Notes: generated by a model not told the origin, from the sequence alone. A stretch of DNA of 64,000 nucleotides from Xenoacremonium recifei (GCA_012184525.1 WOFQ01000035.1:186001-250000), one strand, 5' to 3'; positions 1 to 13,129 are shown, counted from the stretch's first letter. Numbers and translations are program-made.

Positions 1-3000
1 ATTCGGATGCCGTCGCTGCGGTGAAGGCACTTACTTACACATGGCGCGTCATGCCCGGCTCACCGAGAGAGTCCCGAACACTCAGTAAAGGTCACGTTTT
101 GCTGGCTGGCTCCCGTTGGAGCCGGGCGCACTTCCGCTGCCGGGTCTTCCGCGAGCCAACATGATGGTATCTCGACCCAGAAATCGGCATCAGAACATGT
201 TCCTCGGGCGCGGCAGTTGATCGATCGCTGGGCGCCACCCTCCGCCGACATGTCACCAGATCATGAGTGCCATGTGAGCACTCTGCATTTTATGAAAATC
301 TCATCATGCTATTCAAGTGAGTTGAGTCGCAGTGAATGCATTGTAATCGCCGGTCCGGGCGGCTCTGAGGGAAAAAAGACGCCGATCCGGGGCTCGCACC
401 ACCCTCGCAGCGCCTTGTCTCCAGCGACGTCAATCTGCAGCCATGAATCATCCCGGCAGGGCCAATCGCCGTCTGCGCAGGCACACACCTCGGTCAGCGC
501 CAGCGACCAGCAACACGGCGGGAGAAAAGTCCGTCGGATGTGGTGGTGGTGGGTGGAGTTGGGAATACGGACAAGGGACGCACTCCCACACGATTAATCG
601 ACGCTAGCGGGCACCGTGCGGACGAGCGTGCAGCTGGGACTGTCGGGACTTTGGGGGTGATTGGCAGCAGCGGTTTGGGGAGTTGAGTGCGAGCTGTATA
701 AGCCTGAGTGAGACTGTCAGCGGAGAAGTGCGCTTCTGAGACGGAGTCGGAGTGAGCAGCAAGCCGTATGGGGAGGAACTAGCTAGCTGTCAGGAACCGA
801 ACCAGAGGATTCACGGAGTCGGGCGGATCAAAAGTCGCTATTCGAGGACTGTGTCTGTTTGATCATCACGAACTCGTCAGCGCTTGGCCGCGAGGGTGTC
901 GCAGAACGGCCGCCTCCCCTTCTGGACGCGTCCCTGCTGAATAAACGCGGCCCGACACGTTTCATGCGCTTTATGAGATGGAAGAGATGAACGTGTCACC
1001 AGTGAGTGAAACCGGGAACAATGCTAGCACCGCAGGGACCGTCAACAAGCTTGCTGCCGACTCCCATTAGCCTGAGGATCATCACGATCTAGGATCCCAA
1101 GCAGGGAACTGTTTAGCTCCCACAGCAGCTGTGAGTGTTTGAATGTTGTGTCTCTGAATGGTATTCTGCTTTGGGTGATGGCCGGACGGACCGCGAAACA
1201 CCGGCCGCCACGGATCCCCGGGGGGCTTAGCTGTCTGGGCTCTGTAACTGTGCCAGATGACGGATAAATGGCTTCAAGATCTCGTGGAGACCAGTCGGGC
1301 GCCGGATGGACGCTGCTCCGAGGAACGGCGGCCGAACCTCGTTTCGTGATGGCGCTTTGCCACGCGGAAACTTAAGTCGTGACAAGCTTTCTGGTGGAAG
1401 TCTCGACGCCATCTAGACTCGAGCTGCTGTCGACAGTGAGTGGCTGGGCGTACTGCGTATTGTCTGCTGTGAGACGGCGTATTTGCACGCGGTGATACGG
1501 CCGGCGAGGGCGTTTCACTGCATTTCCTCCATCGTCGATGATGCCAACTCCAACAATTTCAAATCATCTTGAGGCTGGCTTATTTGGGCGTATTCGTTTG
1601 CGGCCCTTGAATTGCCCCGATGGAGGGGAGACAACTGTAGTTACTGGGATGGCGGATGACGGCATGGCCAGCGGGCGAAGATCCCCCTCCTCGTCATCTT
1701 CAATAAAGCAAACGGCAAGCGCCCTCGAGACCCTGCGCCACGGTTAGCATCCCGCGTTTTGGAATCATGCTCTGGCTCTGGCTCTGGCTCTGCCAGTCGG
1801 TCCCAGGGAGGCGGTCCTGGTGCTCGGGCGGCCAATACGCTCGCGGCAGCGCCAGGTGTGAACTGCGCCCGCCGTCGTCGTCATCTTATGCTGGACAGGT
1901 AGCTGCAAGGACAGCATCCGAACGTATCTGCGCAGGAGGCGATGTCTTAGAGATGGCATCTTTAAAACGAACAATCCCAATGCTGAAGAGGAGAGGCTTG
2001 TCCAGTCTTGGGGTTTGCATCTGCTGAGTCAATATTGCCGCCGCCGCCTTCCATCTTTCTCAACCCCGTCGATTGTTCCTTCCCCCTGCTGTCTCTGGTT
2101 CGGCTAGCGGCTGTAACTGCTGCTGTGCGACATCACGATACTGCGATCCAATTCAATTCAATCCAATCCCTGCGCTCGCCGCCCTCGACAGAATCAACCA
2201 ATCAGCCCACCTCGGCCGACAGTGTTATATCGATCCATCGCCCCCTCGAGTTCCCGGGAATCACCTCTGGAATCAAATATTCCATCTCGCTGCTTCACCA
2301 TCTGTACAGCCTGCCGCCTGTCACCTCCCCCATCCCAGCCTCTGACCAACCACCGCCCGCCTGTGCCGCCGCCCGTCACACACCAACACCACCAACAAGG
2401 CAAGAACAACCCGGCCGCTGGTCTCTTGGGTTAGCTCTTGCACTTGCACCTGCAGCCTGTCCCTGCACCCAGCCCGCAGTGCCCGCCCGCCAACCCGCCT
2501 CTTCCAGCCCCAGACTGCCTGAGCCTGAGTGAACGACCCGCTGGGACATCCTCCGCTAGCAGCATCCACAGCGCTCTCCTACCGGCCCCCTGTTAGGGAA
2601 GCCCGTCCCGTCCTCCATTGGCCCCGGCCTGTCTCACCCCTGCGGGCTTAAGGCTAAGTACCCTGCACAGTGCGCGCTACGGCCTCCCCGGGCAAGTCCA
2701 GCCAGTGCCTCCTGCTTCCCAGAACCAGAATCCCAGCCCAGCGCTGCAAGGCCCGCTCGCCCCATCAGAGTCCAGTCCAGTAGCGTCTGGGTCTTGGCCC
2801 GTCCCATTCCCATTCCTCTCTCTCCTCGCCTTTTCCTTCGCTCGCCTCCTCCTTTACATTACTCCCCTACCTTGCCCTGTCACCACTCCACCTCCACTGC
2901 TCTCCGCAGTTTCCGTCGTTTGTTGGCAGCGAGAGACTGAGAGCGAGATATCTCGTCGTCTCGTGCGTGCGAAGGAAGTCGAAGCAACGTCAAGGACTTC

Positions 3001-3235
3001 TCGCTGGCCGGTCACTGGATGTGCCGGGCGATTTCGTCAGACCTCGTGGTGGCTTGAGCCCAAACCAACCCTTCTGTCGCCGTTTGTCCCGTCCGTTGAA
3101 CGCTCGATCCTACCCGTCCGACAGTCCATGGTATCCCCTCGGCTGTCCTGCGCGTGAATCCGAGCCCCCTCACCCATCGCTCAAACCTCGTCCTCGCCGA
3201 CGGACTCCCCGTTGGAGTAGAATCCAACCCTCAAA
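1..3235. other. Gene-free 3.2 kb upstream region / long leader
   Basis: No reading frame here carries a recognisable domain, and several short frames overlap one another on both strands. From about 2040 to 2930 the plus strand is strongly pyrimidine-rich (runs of C and T broken by CCAGCCC-like words). This is common in promoters and 5' leaders of filamentous fungi just before a start codon. I read it as the promoter and possibly a long 5' UTR of the RING gene that starts at 3236. No tRNA or other RNA gene was seen. Confidence 0.5.
1769..1792 (+). repeat. Hexanucleotide microsatellite (GCTCTG)x4
   Basis: Four perfect head-to-tail copies of GCTCTG. It lies in non-coding sequence and no function is implied. 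Confidence 0.9.
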
Positions 3236-4647
3236 ATGGCCGTCATCGACTCGTTGCTCGTCGAGGTCTCGCACGTCGTTGCGAGGGCCGCATCACCAGA
3301 CGGCCCCGGCACCACCACCTCGTCCGCCGCCGCCGCCACCTCTTCGTCGGGCGACAGCAAGTCGGATAGCAATGGCTCCAGCTCGCCGCTTCTCTTTTTC
3401 GTGGCCCTGGGCTTCGGTGTTGTTTTCACAAATCTCTGGTGAGACGAATTGTTGGTCCCGCGCATGTCACGAGCTCGCCCAACCCGGCTTGTCTGTGCAT
3501 GCGTGAGGCATAATCAAGTGTGTTGTTTTTTTCTGACCTCGCCCGCAGGATCATCGTCGGTGTCAAGTATTGTTTCCGCTACAATGCCCGCAACCGTGCC
3601 CTCCGCATGAACGAAGACGGTGAACCCATCACCCTCGAGAATATGCCTCGGCCACACCGCAGAAGACGTGAAAAGAAGCTCATGACCATGGATGAGGTCA
3701 ACGAAAAGTTCCCCATGGTCAAATACAAGCAATGGGTTTCCGAGAGAGCGAAAGAGGGACTGCCCACTGCCGGCGGCGTATCAGTACCCCCGAGTCGAGC
3801 TAACAGCGTCCGGGATGTTGATGGTATCGTGCCGGAGTATTCAGTCAAGGAGAGGGATTCGACCGACGAACGACCAACCACCAGCGCTGGGACCTCACCA
3901 GAGGCCACCCCCGGAGAGACACAGACCCAACTTGAGAAGCCAAAGGATTCACCGACGACTACCCAGCCTGCCGACGCTGGTCAGACCTCGACAGAAGTGC
4001 ACAACAATCTGCGCCGAATCTCTAGCGAGGATAGCGACGACGAGGATCACATTGATGCCGCTCTACCTCCCGAGTGTCTGAGTGCCCCGGGTGACACCTG
4101 CGCTATCTGCATAGACACTCTCGAGGATGACGACGAAGTCCGCGGTCTGACCTGTGGTCATGCGTTCCACGCTGTTTGTGTCGATCCCTGGTTGACTAGC
4201 CGCCGAGCCTGCTGCCCGCTGTGCAAGGCCGACTACTATACCCCCAAGCCTCGCCCGAACCCCGAGAATACCGAGACCACCGCTGCTGCCGCCAACTTTG
4301 ATTCTCGCAACAACCGTCTGAACTTGCCCACTGGCTTGTCCCGAGTATGGTTCTTGGGAGGTGCTCAGCGCAACGCAACGCAGCAACAGTCGAGGGCACG
4401 GAATGGTCGTCGGAGGACAGACGATACCCTTGCCGATGTTCGACGTCAAACTACAAACCGAGAACAGACTACGGAGACTCCTGCTACTTCTGAGGTTCCA
4501 AACACCGGGGTGATGTCCTCCCTCCGGGGTGCATTGCGTTTTGGGAGACGGAGAGACCAACCGGCTGAGCAGACCAGTGCCGCCGAAGGTCCTATAACGC
4601 CCTCCCAACTGGAATCACAAAGTCGTGCAGTTGCTCCAGCGCAATAG
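3236..4647 (+). CDS. Membrane-anchored RING-H2 finger protein (probable E3 ubiquitin ligase)
   Basis: Two exons, 3236-3438 and 3549-4647, joined by a 110-bp GT-AG intron that splits a Trp codon; 433 aa. The join lies inside the only membrane segment (about residues 52-73, hydrophobic, preceded by a Ser/Ala-rich N-terminus), so translation across it is needed for a complete helix. A RING-H2 finger occupies about residues 252-294. It begins CAIC, has the central CGHAFH signature and ends CPLC. The rest is polar, rich in Ser/Thr/Glu and probably disordered. RING-H2 proteins with one membrane helix usually recruit an E2 enzyme at an endomembrane; the substrate cannot be inferred. The start is the first ATG after the pyrimidine-rich leader. 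Confidence 0.88.
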
Positions 4648-5338
4648 AATTCGCTCCCTACTGTTTCTCCAATGACTTTTGACGACGGGGTTGGACGACG
4701 ACAACGTCGAACACTACAACCCTATTATGAACGCCTTTCAACTACTTTAGCGATGGTCTCTCCTTTCTCTCGGCACTGAACCGCCGGGAATATACGTCAC
4801 GAACTTTCACACCACTTACCTATACACTACTGGAATTTTGCGCATTATGAACAGGCACATGTCGTTTTGAGACGATTCCTCATGTGCCAGCAGGGTCCAA
4901 CATTTTGATGGGACTTTGAGCAGATATATATTATCTTAGCCTGGAGCACATGAGACTCATCTGAGTATTGCATGTGTGGGAAGTCGAGAGTGAAGCAGCA
5001 ATGAGAAGAGGTTGCTCTGAAAGCTGCTTTTTGTTTTTTATGTTACGTTGGGTGCGCCGCGTGGATTCATGTGCTAAGAACGGGAGGCTCTGTATGTTTG
5101 CATTATGGCTGGAAAATGGGTTTCAGCAAAGGATCGGGCCCTGAGCGGCGGAGTTTTGGTGAATATGGCATATTTGATAGCTGTGAGGATGGCTCAATGA
5201 AATATTTGTTCCATCACGAGAAGTTGTCCCTTGACGTGAAGTGATGCAGTCAGTAAAGTACATAGCTATGATAGTAAATATGTCAGTGTCCGAATCAGAA
5301 TCCCGGCGTTATATAATTCGTAAACCCGATACCCAGCT
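4648..5338. other. Convergent 3' intergenic region
   Basis: Tail-to-tail spacer between the RING gene and the GPALPP gene. It is moderately AT-rich and presumably holds both 3' UTRs and polyadenylation signals. I see no gene in it. Confidence 0.6.
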
Positions 5339-6268
5339 TTATAAAAAAGATCCCTTTTGAAACCTGCCCCCAAAATTTGCTGCCTTGTTCATGAGCTCTC
5401 TCCTTTGCGCCGTTCCAATCTTTCCTCCTATTGCCATGTCCTTTTCCCGATCAAAACCCCTCTTACTCGGATCATCCTCCTCCTCCTTTTCAGTGGCAAC
5501 CCGCCTCGCCGACTGATGCTCCTCGTATAGACTCTTCCCTCGCTGCGCCTCCACGCGCGCCGCAATCCTGCGCTGACGCTCCTCCTCCTCCTTGCTCTTC
5601 CCTGCGTCCTTGGCCGCGTCGTTTGCAGCGTTGGGGTCTTCGCGCCCGAGCACGGCGTTTTGCAGACGCTTGAGTTTCTCCTCGGGCGTCTCGGTCCAGA
5701 TGGAGGATATGCCGGCGGACTGGGTGGAGGAGGATTTGCCGGCGAATTTGCGGTTGCGGATGCGGGTGGGATCGCGCTCCGTGTAGCCTGTGGATGTCGG
5801 CGGCGCGAGCATCCATTCGTCGCGCTGGGGAGCGGCTTCGCTCTCGGATGGAGGGAGTTGAGGGCCGAGGACTGGTTTGGCTGCTGAGGCGGAGGGGAGG
5901 GCTGGACCGTAATCGTCGTCGGAGTCGGAATCGGAGGGCGAGTCGGGAGGAGGGGCTGGGCCGACAGTGGGTTTGGAGGAAGGGAGAGATGGGCCAGCTG
6001 CGGGCTTTGGAGCGCTGGGACCGTAAGAGTCTGAATCTGAATCGTCGTCGAGGTCTATCTCGTCTTTGTTGCTGGGTGGTAGTGTAGGCCCGATGGACGC
6101 CTTGGGCGCACTGGGACCGAAGTCGTCGTCGTCGCTCGAGTCGTCAAGATCGATCTCATCCTCGTTCTTGCCAGTTTCGTCTCCCCGACGATGCTTGGTC
6201 GCCGAGGAGTCGTCCTCTTCAGGCGTCCTTTTGCGCTTCGAGGGCAGCTGAGGCCCAATTGAAGACAT
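5339..6268 (-). CDS. GPALPP-motif protein, DUF3752 family
   Basis: Single exon, 309 aa, starting at the ATG that gives MSSIGPQLPSKRKR. The open frame continues upstream, but that part looks like leader. Eight copies of a G-P-x-x-P motif (IGPQLP, FGPSAP, IGPTLP, YGPSAP, AGPSLP, VGPAPP, YGPALP, LGPQLP) alternate with acidic Asp/Ser tracts in the first half. The C-terminal 80 residues hold the DUF3752 signature (FDREKDMA, a QRRELMNKA stretch and the final RFQKGSFL). Human GPALPP1 has the same layout, and its molecular role is poorly defined. A basic KRKR near the N-terminus suggests a nuclear location. It shares a 525-bp divergent promoter with VPS8. Confidence 0.9.
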   Translation of the reverse strand: MSSIGPQLPSKRKRTPEEDDSSATKHRRGDETGKNEDEIDLDDSSDDDDFGPSAPKASIGPTLPPSNKDEIDLDDDSDSDSYGPSAPKPAAGPSLPSSKPTVGPAPPPDSPSDSDSDDDYGPALPSASAAKPVLGPQLPPSESEAAPQRDEWMLAPPTSTGYTERDPTRIRNRKFAGKSSSTQSAGISSIWTETPEEKLKRLQNAVLGREDPNAANDAAKDAGKSKEEEERQRRIAARVEAQRGKSLYEEHQSARRVATEKEEEDDPSKRGFDREKDMAIGGKIGTAQRRELMNKAANFGGRFQKGSFL

Positions 6269-6793
6269 GGCGGTGGTGGTATAGTTCGTGGTTGATGGAT
6301 ATAGGTAGAGTCGAGACCCACGAGATGCGCTGCCAGGCGACGTCACTGCACAGGCACGGGCCATGGTTGGCTCGGAGAATCCCCGGGCCGTGCGGGATTG
6401 CGCTGGTGCTGGTGATGAGCAGCTGGCTGGGAAGGAGCGCTGAATGAACGAGTGGACCTGCCTCTATGTAGCTTGACCAGGTTGCACTGCCCGGGTCGAT
6501 CTCAACGGCTGCGATCTTCGAGACGACATCTCTCTCCCAGAAGACTCTCTCTCTCTCTTTCCACACACACTCGTCTCTATCTATCCGCAGAAAGAGATTT
6601 CCCTCAATTTCTACCGCGCTCCCCTGACCTGTGCCGCCCAGCTTGCCCCATCGCAATCCAAGCTCCCTCCTCCGGCCTCCACACAGCCCTCTCCTACCAA
6701 CATCCACACCACGAGCTCCGATCCAGGCTCCGCAGGCCATGTCCTCGACACGATAGCTGCTTTCCCGCAAGCAGTGATGGAAGCTCCCACGCA
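6269..6793. promoter_or_regulatory. Divergent promoter GPALPP / VPS8
   Basis: 525 bp between two start codons in head-to-head orientation. It includes a CT-rich stretch at about 6536-6572 (CTCTCTCTCT), typical of fungal core promoters on the VPS8 side. No specific operator is recognised. Confidence 0.5.
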
Positions 6794-9700
6794 ATGGCCG
6801 ATCCAGAAGACCTGTCTCGCGCGGGGGACGCCGAAGTGAGCTCCGACGATGGCGACACCGTGACGGATGCGCGGGACCACGACATTCCCCCCGAGGATGT
6901 CGATGTCGCCCAGCTTGTCGAGCAGGAGTTGGAGGACCATCCCACGCCTGTCCGGCTGGGCAACGGCACCGTTTCGAACCGCTACCGCCAGATCTTGAGG
7001 GACCAGCAAGGGGAGAGCTCGGATGTGAGCTCGGTTGCTGACAGCTCGGTGCATGGGTTGCCTAGGAGGGCTGGGAGTCCCATTGACTCGGTGTTGTCGG
7101 GACCAGACGATACGCCGTCTATTCAGGTGCGCGCAAGAAATCTATGCCGGCTCTGGCCTTCATTGACTGACCACGTATAGGGCTCGTTTGTTTCGTCACC
7201 CGGAAGCAGTGTGCTGCCGTCTGTTGCTTCACGCCCCGGGCTCAGCAGCCCAACCCCCTCGTTCCGACCTTTCGACCGGCGCTTCCAGTCGCGAATAGCC
7301 TCACCCACCATCCACTCGCCGCGCTCTGCCTCGCCGGCCTTCCTCACCCACAGCCGCAATGTGTCGCTCAGCTCGCAATTCCTGCTCGACCAGGCAGACA
7401 CGGACACGCCCACACCCCCCTGGGAGGTCGTACGTTGGACGAGGCTGCGCAAGCTCAATGGCCAGGCATTCTCCGAGGTCGGGCGGCGCAACTTTGGGTC
7501 GCCGACCTGTATTGCTGTATCGGCGTCAATTGTGTTGGGGACGAGCAAGGGCATAATACTAATATTCGACTATAATCAAAACTTGAAAATGATCATTGGG
7601 CCGGGAACGAAAGGTGAGTTGCGAGATCACCTTCATGTTGAAGGCCGGAGCTGACATGTCCTAGCTGTTGAATCTGGAGCCATTACTTCCGTCGCAGTCT
7701 CCGCGGATCATACTACTGTTGCTGGAGGTCATGCGAATGGCAACATCTTTACTTGGGACACGAACCGGGCGTCGAGACCGTTCTTGTCTATACCGCACTT
7801 GGATCCAGCTCAAGCCAAAAATCGAACAACAGACGGGCATGTCCCGGATGTGGCAATCACACATCTCGGATTTCTAGGGACGCGACATACTGCCTTGGTA
7901 TCCGCGGATGATCGGGGAATGGCCTTTTCTCATCTTGCGACAAGAGGTACAGGTTCCCTGGGGAGGACAGTCAAGACACATCGTATCCTTGGACGATACC
8001 CAGATGCACCAATGCCCGCAGGAAAGACCGTGAGGCCCAGCACCGTCCTCGCCTTTGCACCTCTACCCCTGGGCAATGTGGAGCGCGCCACAGACACCAT
8101 GGGATTGACCGCGATGCTTACTCCCTATCTGTTGGTTATTGTTTCCACGACTCCTGTTGCGCAAACTCAGCACAAGTCGGCTAGGCCAAAAGACGTGCCT
8201 GCGCATAGTGCTATGACGGGCTGCCTGGCTTGGTTTCCCGCTGTCAAGCTGAAAGTGCCTGACCCTCATTCGGGCAGTGACATTTCAAAAGTCAAGCTTG
8301 CGTACTGTTGGTCCAATGTCCTTACCGTCCTGGATGTCGATGAAATCCCTGGCGAGGACAAGGATCAGCCGCCGTCGTTTACATTCAAAGCTCGGAGCCG
8401 GTGGAAGTGCGAAGAGGCCATTGTTGCGGTCCAGTGGCTGAGCCGCTCTGTTTTGACCGTTCTCACAATATCTCAACGATTAATTGTTCTGGAGGATAGA
8501 AGCATGCGGATGACCGAAGCGTTTGACTTATTACAGAAGCACATTTACCACGCCGACCTATTCTCGAAACAACTACACACCTTGGTGGAGCAGCTGGACG
8601 AAGACGATGCATCGATGCACGGAGTTGTCGCGGATGCATTTTACATGAGTTTCAAGGCTTACAAGGGGAGGATATTCTTACTTGGATTCAGCGAAGTCTC
8701 TATTGGTGCCTTGTCCAACTGGGCGGACAGGCTGATCGCCATGATGGAGAATGGCGATTACATTGGTGCTATTCAACTTGCGACATCTTATTACACCGGC
8801 GATGCAGACAAGCTCACTGTTGGGCTACCAGAAGACGCGAATCTGCGGCATTCGATGGTTAGAGACAAGATCATGGAGATTACCAGCGCCTCTCTGAAAT
8901 ACGCCTTTGGGCAGCGGAGGAAGAATCTCGAAGTGGCTGATGACGAGCATCTCAAGCAGCTAGCAGAAACGTGCTTTACTGCGTGTCAGAGTGTCGACAA
9001 TGTCGATTTCCTGTTTGACGAAATGTACGAGTGGTACGAAGATGCCGACGCCTCCGGCATCTTTCTGGAGTGTCTCGAGCCATACATCCTCGACAAGGCC
9101 ATCTCAATCGCGCCACCTACGGTCGTTAAGGATATGGTTTCCTACTATGTCTCAAAAGGTTGGGAGACTAGATTGGAAGAGATGATCTGCCACATGAACA
9201 CAGCAACCCTTGATCTCGATCAGATCACGCTGCTGTGCAAGCAACATGGCCTATACGACGCCCTCATTTACGTCTGGAACCAGGCTCTAGACGACTATAT
9301 TACCCCGATGATCGACTTGCTTTCTCTCCTAATCCCCCTCACGGTGAATGGGGATTTTACAACCGGAAACGTCGGTGACGACTTTTACAGCATCAACGCG
9401 GTCAAGGTATTTCCCTACCTGTCTTACACTCTAACTGGTCGAGTATTTCCCAACGAGGAGATCATGCCTGATGAGGTAGGCAACAAGGCCAAAGCAGAAT
9501 TGTACTGGTTTCTCTTCTCGGGACAAACGATTATCTGGCCCAAGGGCAGCGACAAGGAATTCAAGATCATGCCCGAAGCCGAATCACAGCCTGCGTTCCC
9601 TTACCTGCGGTTGATCCTCAAGTTTGACGCGCCTAGTTTTCTGAGCGCTCTTAACGAGGCCTTCGAAGACCCCTTCCTGAATGATTCCCCCGAAAAGCAG

Positions 9701-11659
9701 CTGAATGGGGGCTCCAGAGAGGACTTGTCGGAGGAGCAGATCTTTGGACGCACCATCAACCGCCAATACATCCTGTCGATTCTTCTCGACGTGATGAACC
9801 CCAACGAGTTCGCTCCTGAGGACACCATATATCTCGACATGTTTATCGCCCGCAACCTACCGAAATTCCCTCAATACCTCCTCTTCTCAGGCACGAAGCT
9901 TTCACAAGTACTCACTGGATTGTGCAATTACCCTGGGGAGGATCTGGCCGAAGACGCACAGCTGAGCGCCGAATATTTGCTGTCGATGTACCACCCTTCT
10001 GATATGCCCGAACTCATGCCTCTATTCAAGAAGGCTGGGTTCTATCGTATCCTCAAACGAATATACAAGCTCGACAAGCAGTATGGAATGCTGGTCCAGA
10101 CGTTCTTTGAAGACCCAGAAGACCAAGAGGCGGTATTTGAATGCTTGTCCGATTGCTTGCGGCCACACGCCGGCCTGACGACCCGACAAATTCAAGAGGT
10201 GTTGGACGTCGTCAGGAACCACGCACGAGACTTGCTGGAGTTGAGCGCTGAAAAGACAGCTGAGACGCTGGTATCACAGGACAAAGATCTCCATCAACTT
10301 ATTCTAGACTCGGCGCAGGATGCATTGGACCTACAACACACCTATCTAAAGACGCTCCTGGAGCCCGAGACTGCTTGGCCGGAGGACAAAGCCGTGTCTG
10401 ATCGAGGTTTGGTGGAGCAATATGTCCAGCTCATGTGCAGGTTTGAGCCGTCTCACGTATCGGATTACGTTGGGGCGGTGCAGTTTACAGACTTGAGGCT
10501 TGACAAACTCCTTCCCGCGATGGAGGAGACGGGCGTGATCGACGCAGCCGTTGTTCTGATGGCACGTGAAGGTCAAGTCAACGATGCGATGAGCCGGCTA
10601 GTCAAGCACCTCGGGACATTGGAATCGGCTATGCAAGGTCTCCTTAAAGGCACCGAAGCGCACGACGAGTTCGACCTACAGTCGTCTAGCGAGGAACTTT
10701 TGCAAAGTCTTCAGAAGTACACTCATGTTGGGATTTGGCTTTGTCAGGGGCAGACGAAGAGCTCCAACAAGAAAACAAACCACGTGCAGAAGAAGCTAAA
10801 ATCCGCTGTCGAGGCGCTATCACCCGATGAAGCGCTGTGGTTGAGCTTGATTGAGGCATGCGTCCAGATTACAAAGAACCTCTCACCAGCAATCCATGCG
10901 GCCACAGAAGAATCCAGCGAGCTAGACGAGGAGAAGCTTGTAGCTCTGCTGCGATCGCTGGTTCAGCACGTCTTTACAGCTCTTCTCACAGCGACTTCAG
11001 CTCAGACGGTTGGTCAAACAGGATCGCGAGTGATCTCAAATGCAGGATCCAATGTGTCTTTCCTTCGGGTGTTGAGGGCGTTCCTCACACAAGCAGCCAT
11101 GTCGTCGCCCAATCTTGCCGACCTTAGAGGAGTCCTTGCATCAATCTTCTCAGCATACGCCTACGAAGAATCGATTCTGCGTCTCTCGAACCGCCTTCTA
11201 GAACGCAGCCTCTTTGTCAGTGTCAACCAATCCGTCGAGCTACGGCAGCGCGGCTGGCGACCTAGAGGGTCGACCTGCGAGGCATGTGGCCGACGTGTTT
11301 GGGGCCCAGGTGTTTCTGGAGGCTCTGTATTTGAAGCGTGGGAGGATAAACAGGCCATAGAGGACCAGCGACGGAGAGAACGGCTGGCACATACGGCAGA
11401 GCAAGTCATGGGTCGCGGAGGTGAAGTGCACGCCAAGGGTAAGGGGAAAGGCGTGGACACGAGGCCCTCGAGCATGCTCATCGAGCCGGATTCTGCATCG
11501 GCAGTGGCAGTGGCTGGGAAAGACCAGATTCTAGGACCGTTAGTGGTGCTGGCGTGTCGGCATGTGTATCATCAGAGCTGTTTGGATGCGTTGCAGGAGA
11601 GGCAGGAGAACGGCGCAGCAGGAAGGGATGGCGAGTACAGATGTCCCATCGATGGATGA
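6794..11659 (+). CDS. VPS8: Vacuolar protein sorting protein VPS8 (CORVET subunit)
   Basis: Three exons: 6794-7126, 7181-7613 and 7665-11659; 1586 aa. The introns are 54 and 51 bp. The frame is continuous across both, and the second join rebuilds a WD-type blade (AGGHANGNIFTWD). VPS8 is the CORVET-specific subunit that, with VPS3 and the class C core, tethers early endosomes through Rab5. Layout: acidic, Ser-rich disordered N-terminus (about 1-200), beta-propeller, long alpha-solenoid, then a C-terminal RING-like zinc finger that begins CEACGRR and ends with CRHVYHQSC and CPIDG just before the stop. The length is slightly above that of yeast and animal VPS8, as is usual in filamentous fungi. 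The start is the only ATG in frame near the acidic N-terminus. Confidence 0.94.
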
Positions 11660-12705
11660 GGATTCATTAAGAGAGTCAAGAAGAGGAGGGAAATTCACAT
11701 GTACAACTTCATGGCATAGATAGGGGATGACTTTATGTAGGGATTACTTCAAGGAAGATCTTGGCCGCACAACGTTGCGCGCATTTTATGAGGAAACCAT
11801 TTCCATGAAACCGTTTCTAAAACTCCCGCGAGTATTTTGAACGTGCTTTCTTCGTAATTGGGGCTGTTTTGAGAATGTTGAGATATGTCAAAAAGGTGTG
11901 TCAAGATCTGGGTGGGGCGGATGAAGTGAGGTTATTCGCAACCCCGATGGGGGAACATTGGCGAGTGTTGCACGATGAGGGATTATTTTGACGTGGGGAA
12001 AATCGCTTGGAGAGGAAGATGTATTGGGGTCGGGATACTTCTTGTGAGTATTATATTGTCAAGCAATCGCTGTTCAGATGCATTAGTAGATAGGGGGTGC
12101 GAGGAGAGAAAGTTCAATGAACAAGATCGGTGATGACAGCACAGTGCGAGATGGAATTTGGAGATGTGCGAATAGAGTCATCAAATATAACAGCATCGAG
12201 AGAGCTCATGGGGGTTTCGCCAGCGCGGTCTGCGCCCGGGTTATTTCGGAGTGACAGGGGAGGAGACGCAGCGCGATTTCCTAAGATATCGGACAATGCA
12301 TGTACACGCATGCTCAATGGGCTATCTAACATAGCAGTCCGAAATACTCCGTAAAAGAACATTGGAAATGTGAATATGGACAAGCATGGCTGACAGGAGA
12401 TGCATCACCTGGGGATTTGAAAGACGATGGGGGCGATTTGACAAGACGGAGAGTGCCCACCAAGACGTGCGTCTCAGAGGGTCGGGGTTCAGACAATAAA
12501 ATGTAGAATATGACATAGACATGAATGATGATCAGAGTTAGATGTTTGAGACGAATATTTGCTTCTTTTATATATGATGAGACGATGCAATAAATATAGT
12601 GATAATTGGTAAGAGATGGATCAACCAGACACAAGTACCACCAACAATCTGCTTCACAGACCACAGTTCCATCATCGACATGGCGGGGATATCACCAACA
12701 CGACA
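11660..12705. other. Intergenic region after VPS8
   Basis: The VPS8 3' flank. Short frames on both strands have no domain, and no RNA gene was seen. It ends at the retrotransposon fragment. Confidence 0.5.
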
Positions 12706-12997
12706 TCGCGGCACACAGCAAACAAAAAACCCATAAGGGCGATGGAATACATTAGCAAGTTCGACGTACGTCTTGTGCATAGGGTAGGCAAAAATCATCT
12801 TGTGCCCGACGCCTTAAGCCAGTTATAGCAGCTTGTAGCCCATCCTTCCGCCACCGCGCCCATACTACATGATCGCGATGGATATCCTCACAAGCCTGCC
12901 GACGACAGAAACAGGCATGAACAGCATCATGGTAGTCGTGGACAAATTCAGCAAGGAATCCATACTCGTACCGGCATCGAACACTTGGAAGGAGTGA
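12706..12997 (+). mobile_element. Internally deleted Ty3/gypsy retrotransposon relic (RNase H end joined to integrase core)
   Basis: 12706-12828 encodes the tail of a gypsy RNase H domain, including EYISKFDVRLVHRVGKN and PDALSQL, a close match to the usual YLSxFDFxIxYRPGKxNxxADALSR pattern, then a stop. In another frame 12878-12994 encodes the start of the integrase catalytic core (MDILTSLPTTETG, then MNSIMVVVDKFSK), where MD carries the first catalytic Asp. In an intact element several hundred bases, including the HHCC zinc finger, lie between these two blocks; here only about 50 bp remain. No LTRs were found next to it, and it is not functional. Confidence 0.8.
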
Positions 12998-13129
12998 CGC
13001 GTGATGTCGATATTGAGATTGATCATTGTCGAATGTGGATGGCAGGGGTATAACGTGATTTGGCCTCTATTAAACAATTTAGCTTCCGTGAGCCGATCAA
13101 GATGAAGCGAATAGACGAACTTATATGCA

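Noticed and set aside
217..597. 126-codon frame at the left edge
   Set aside because: Composition is random and no motif is seen; it is opposed by frames on the other strand.
2008..2532. 174-codon frame on the plus strand
   Set aside because: Pro/Ser-rich translation of CT-rich DNA without any family pattern.
2618..3506. Two 179-codon frames on the plus strand before the RING gene
   Set aside because: They overlap in different frames inside the pyrimidine-rich leader and have low-complexity Pro/Ser/Arg content; the downstream one overlaps the real RING exon 1.
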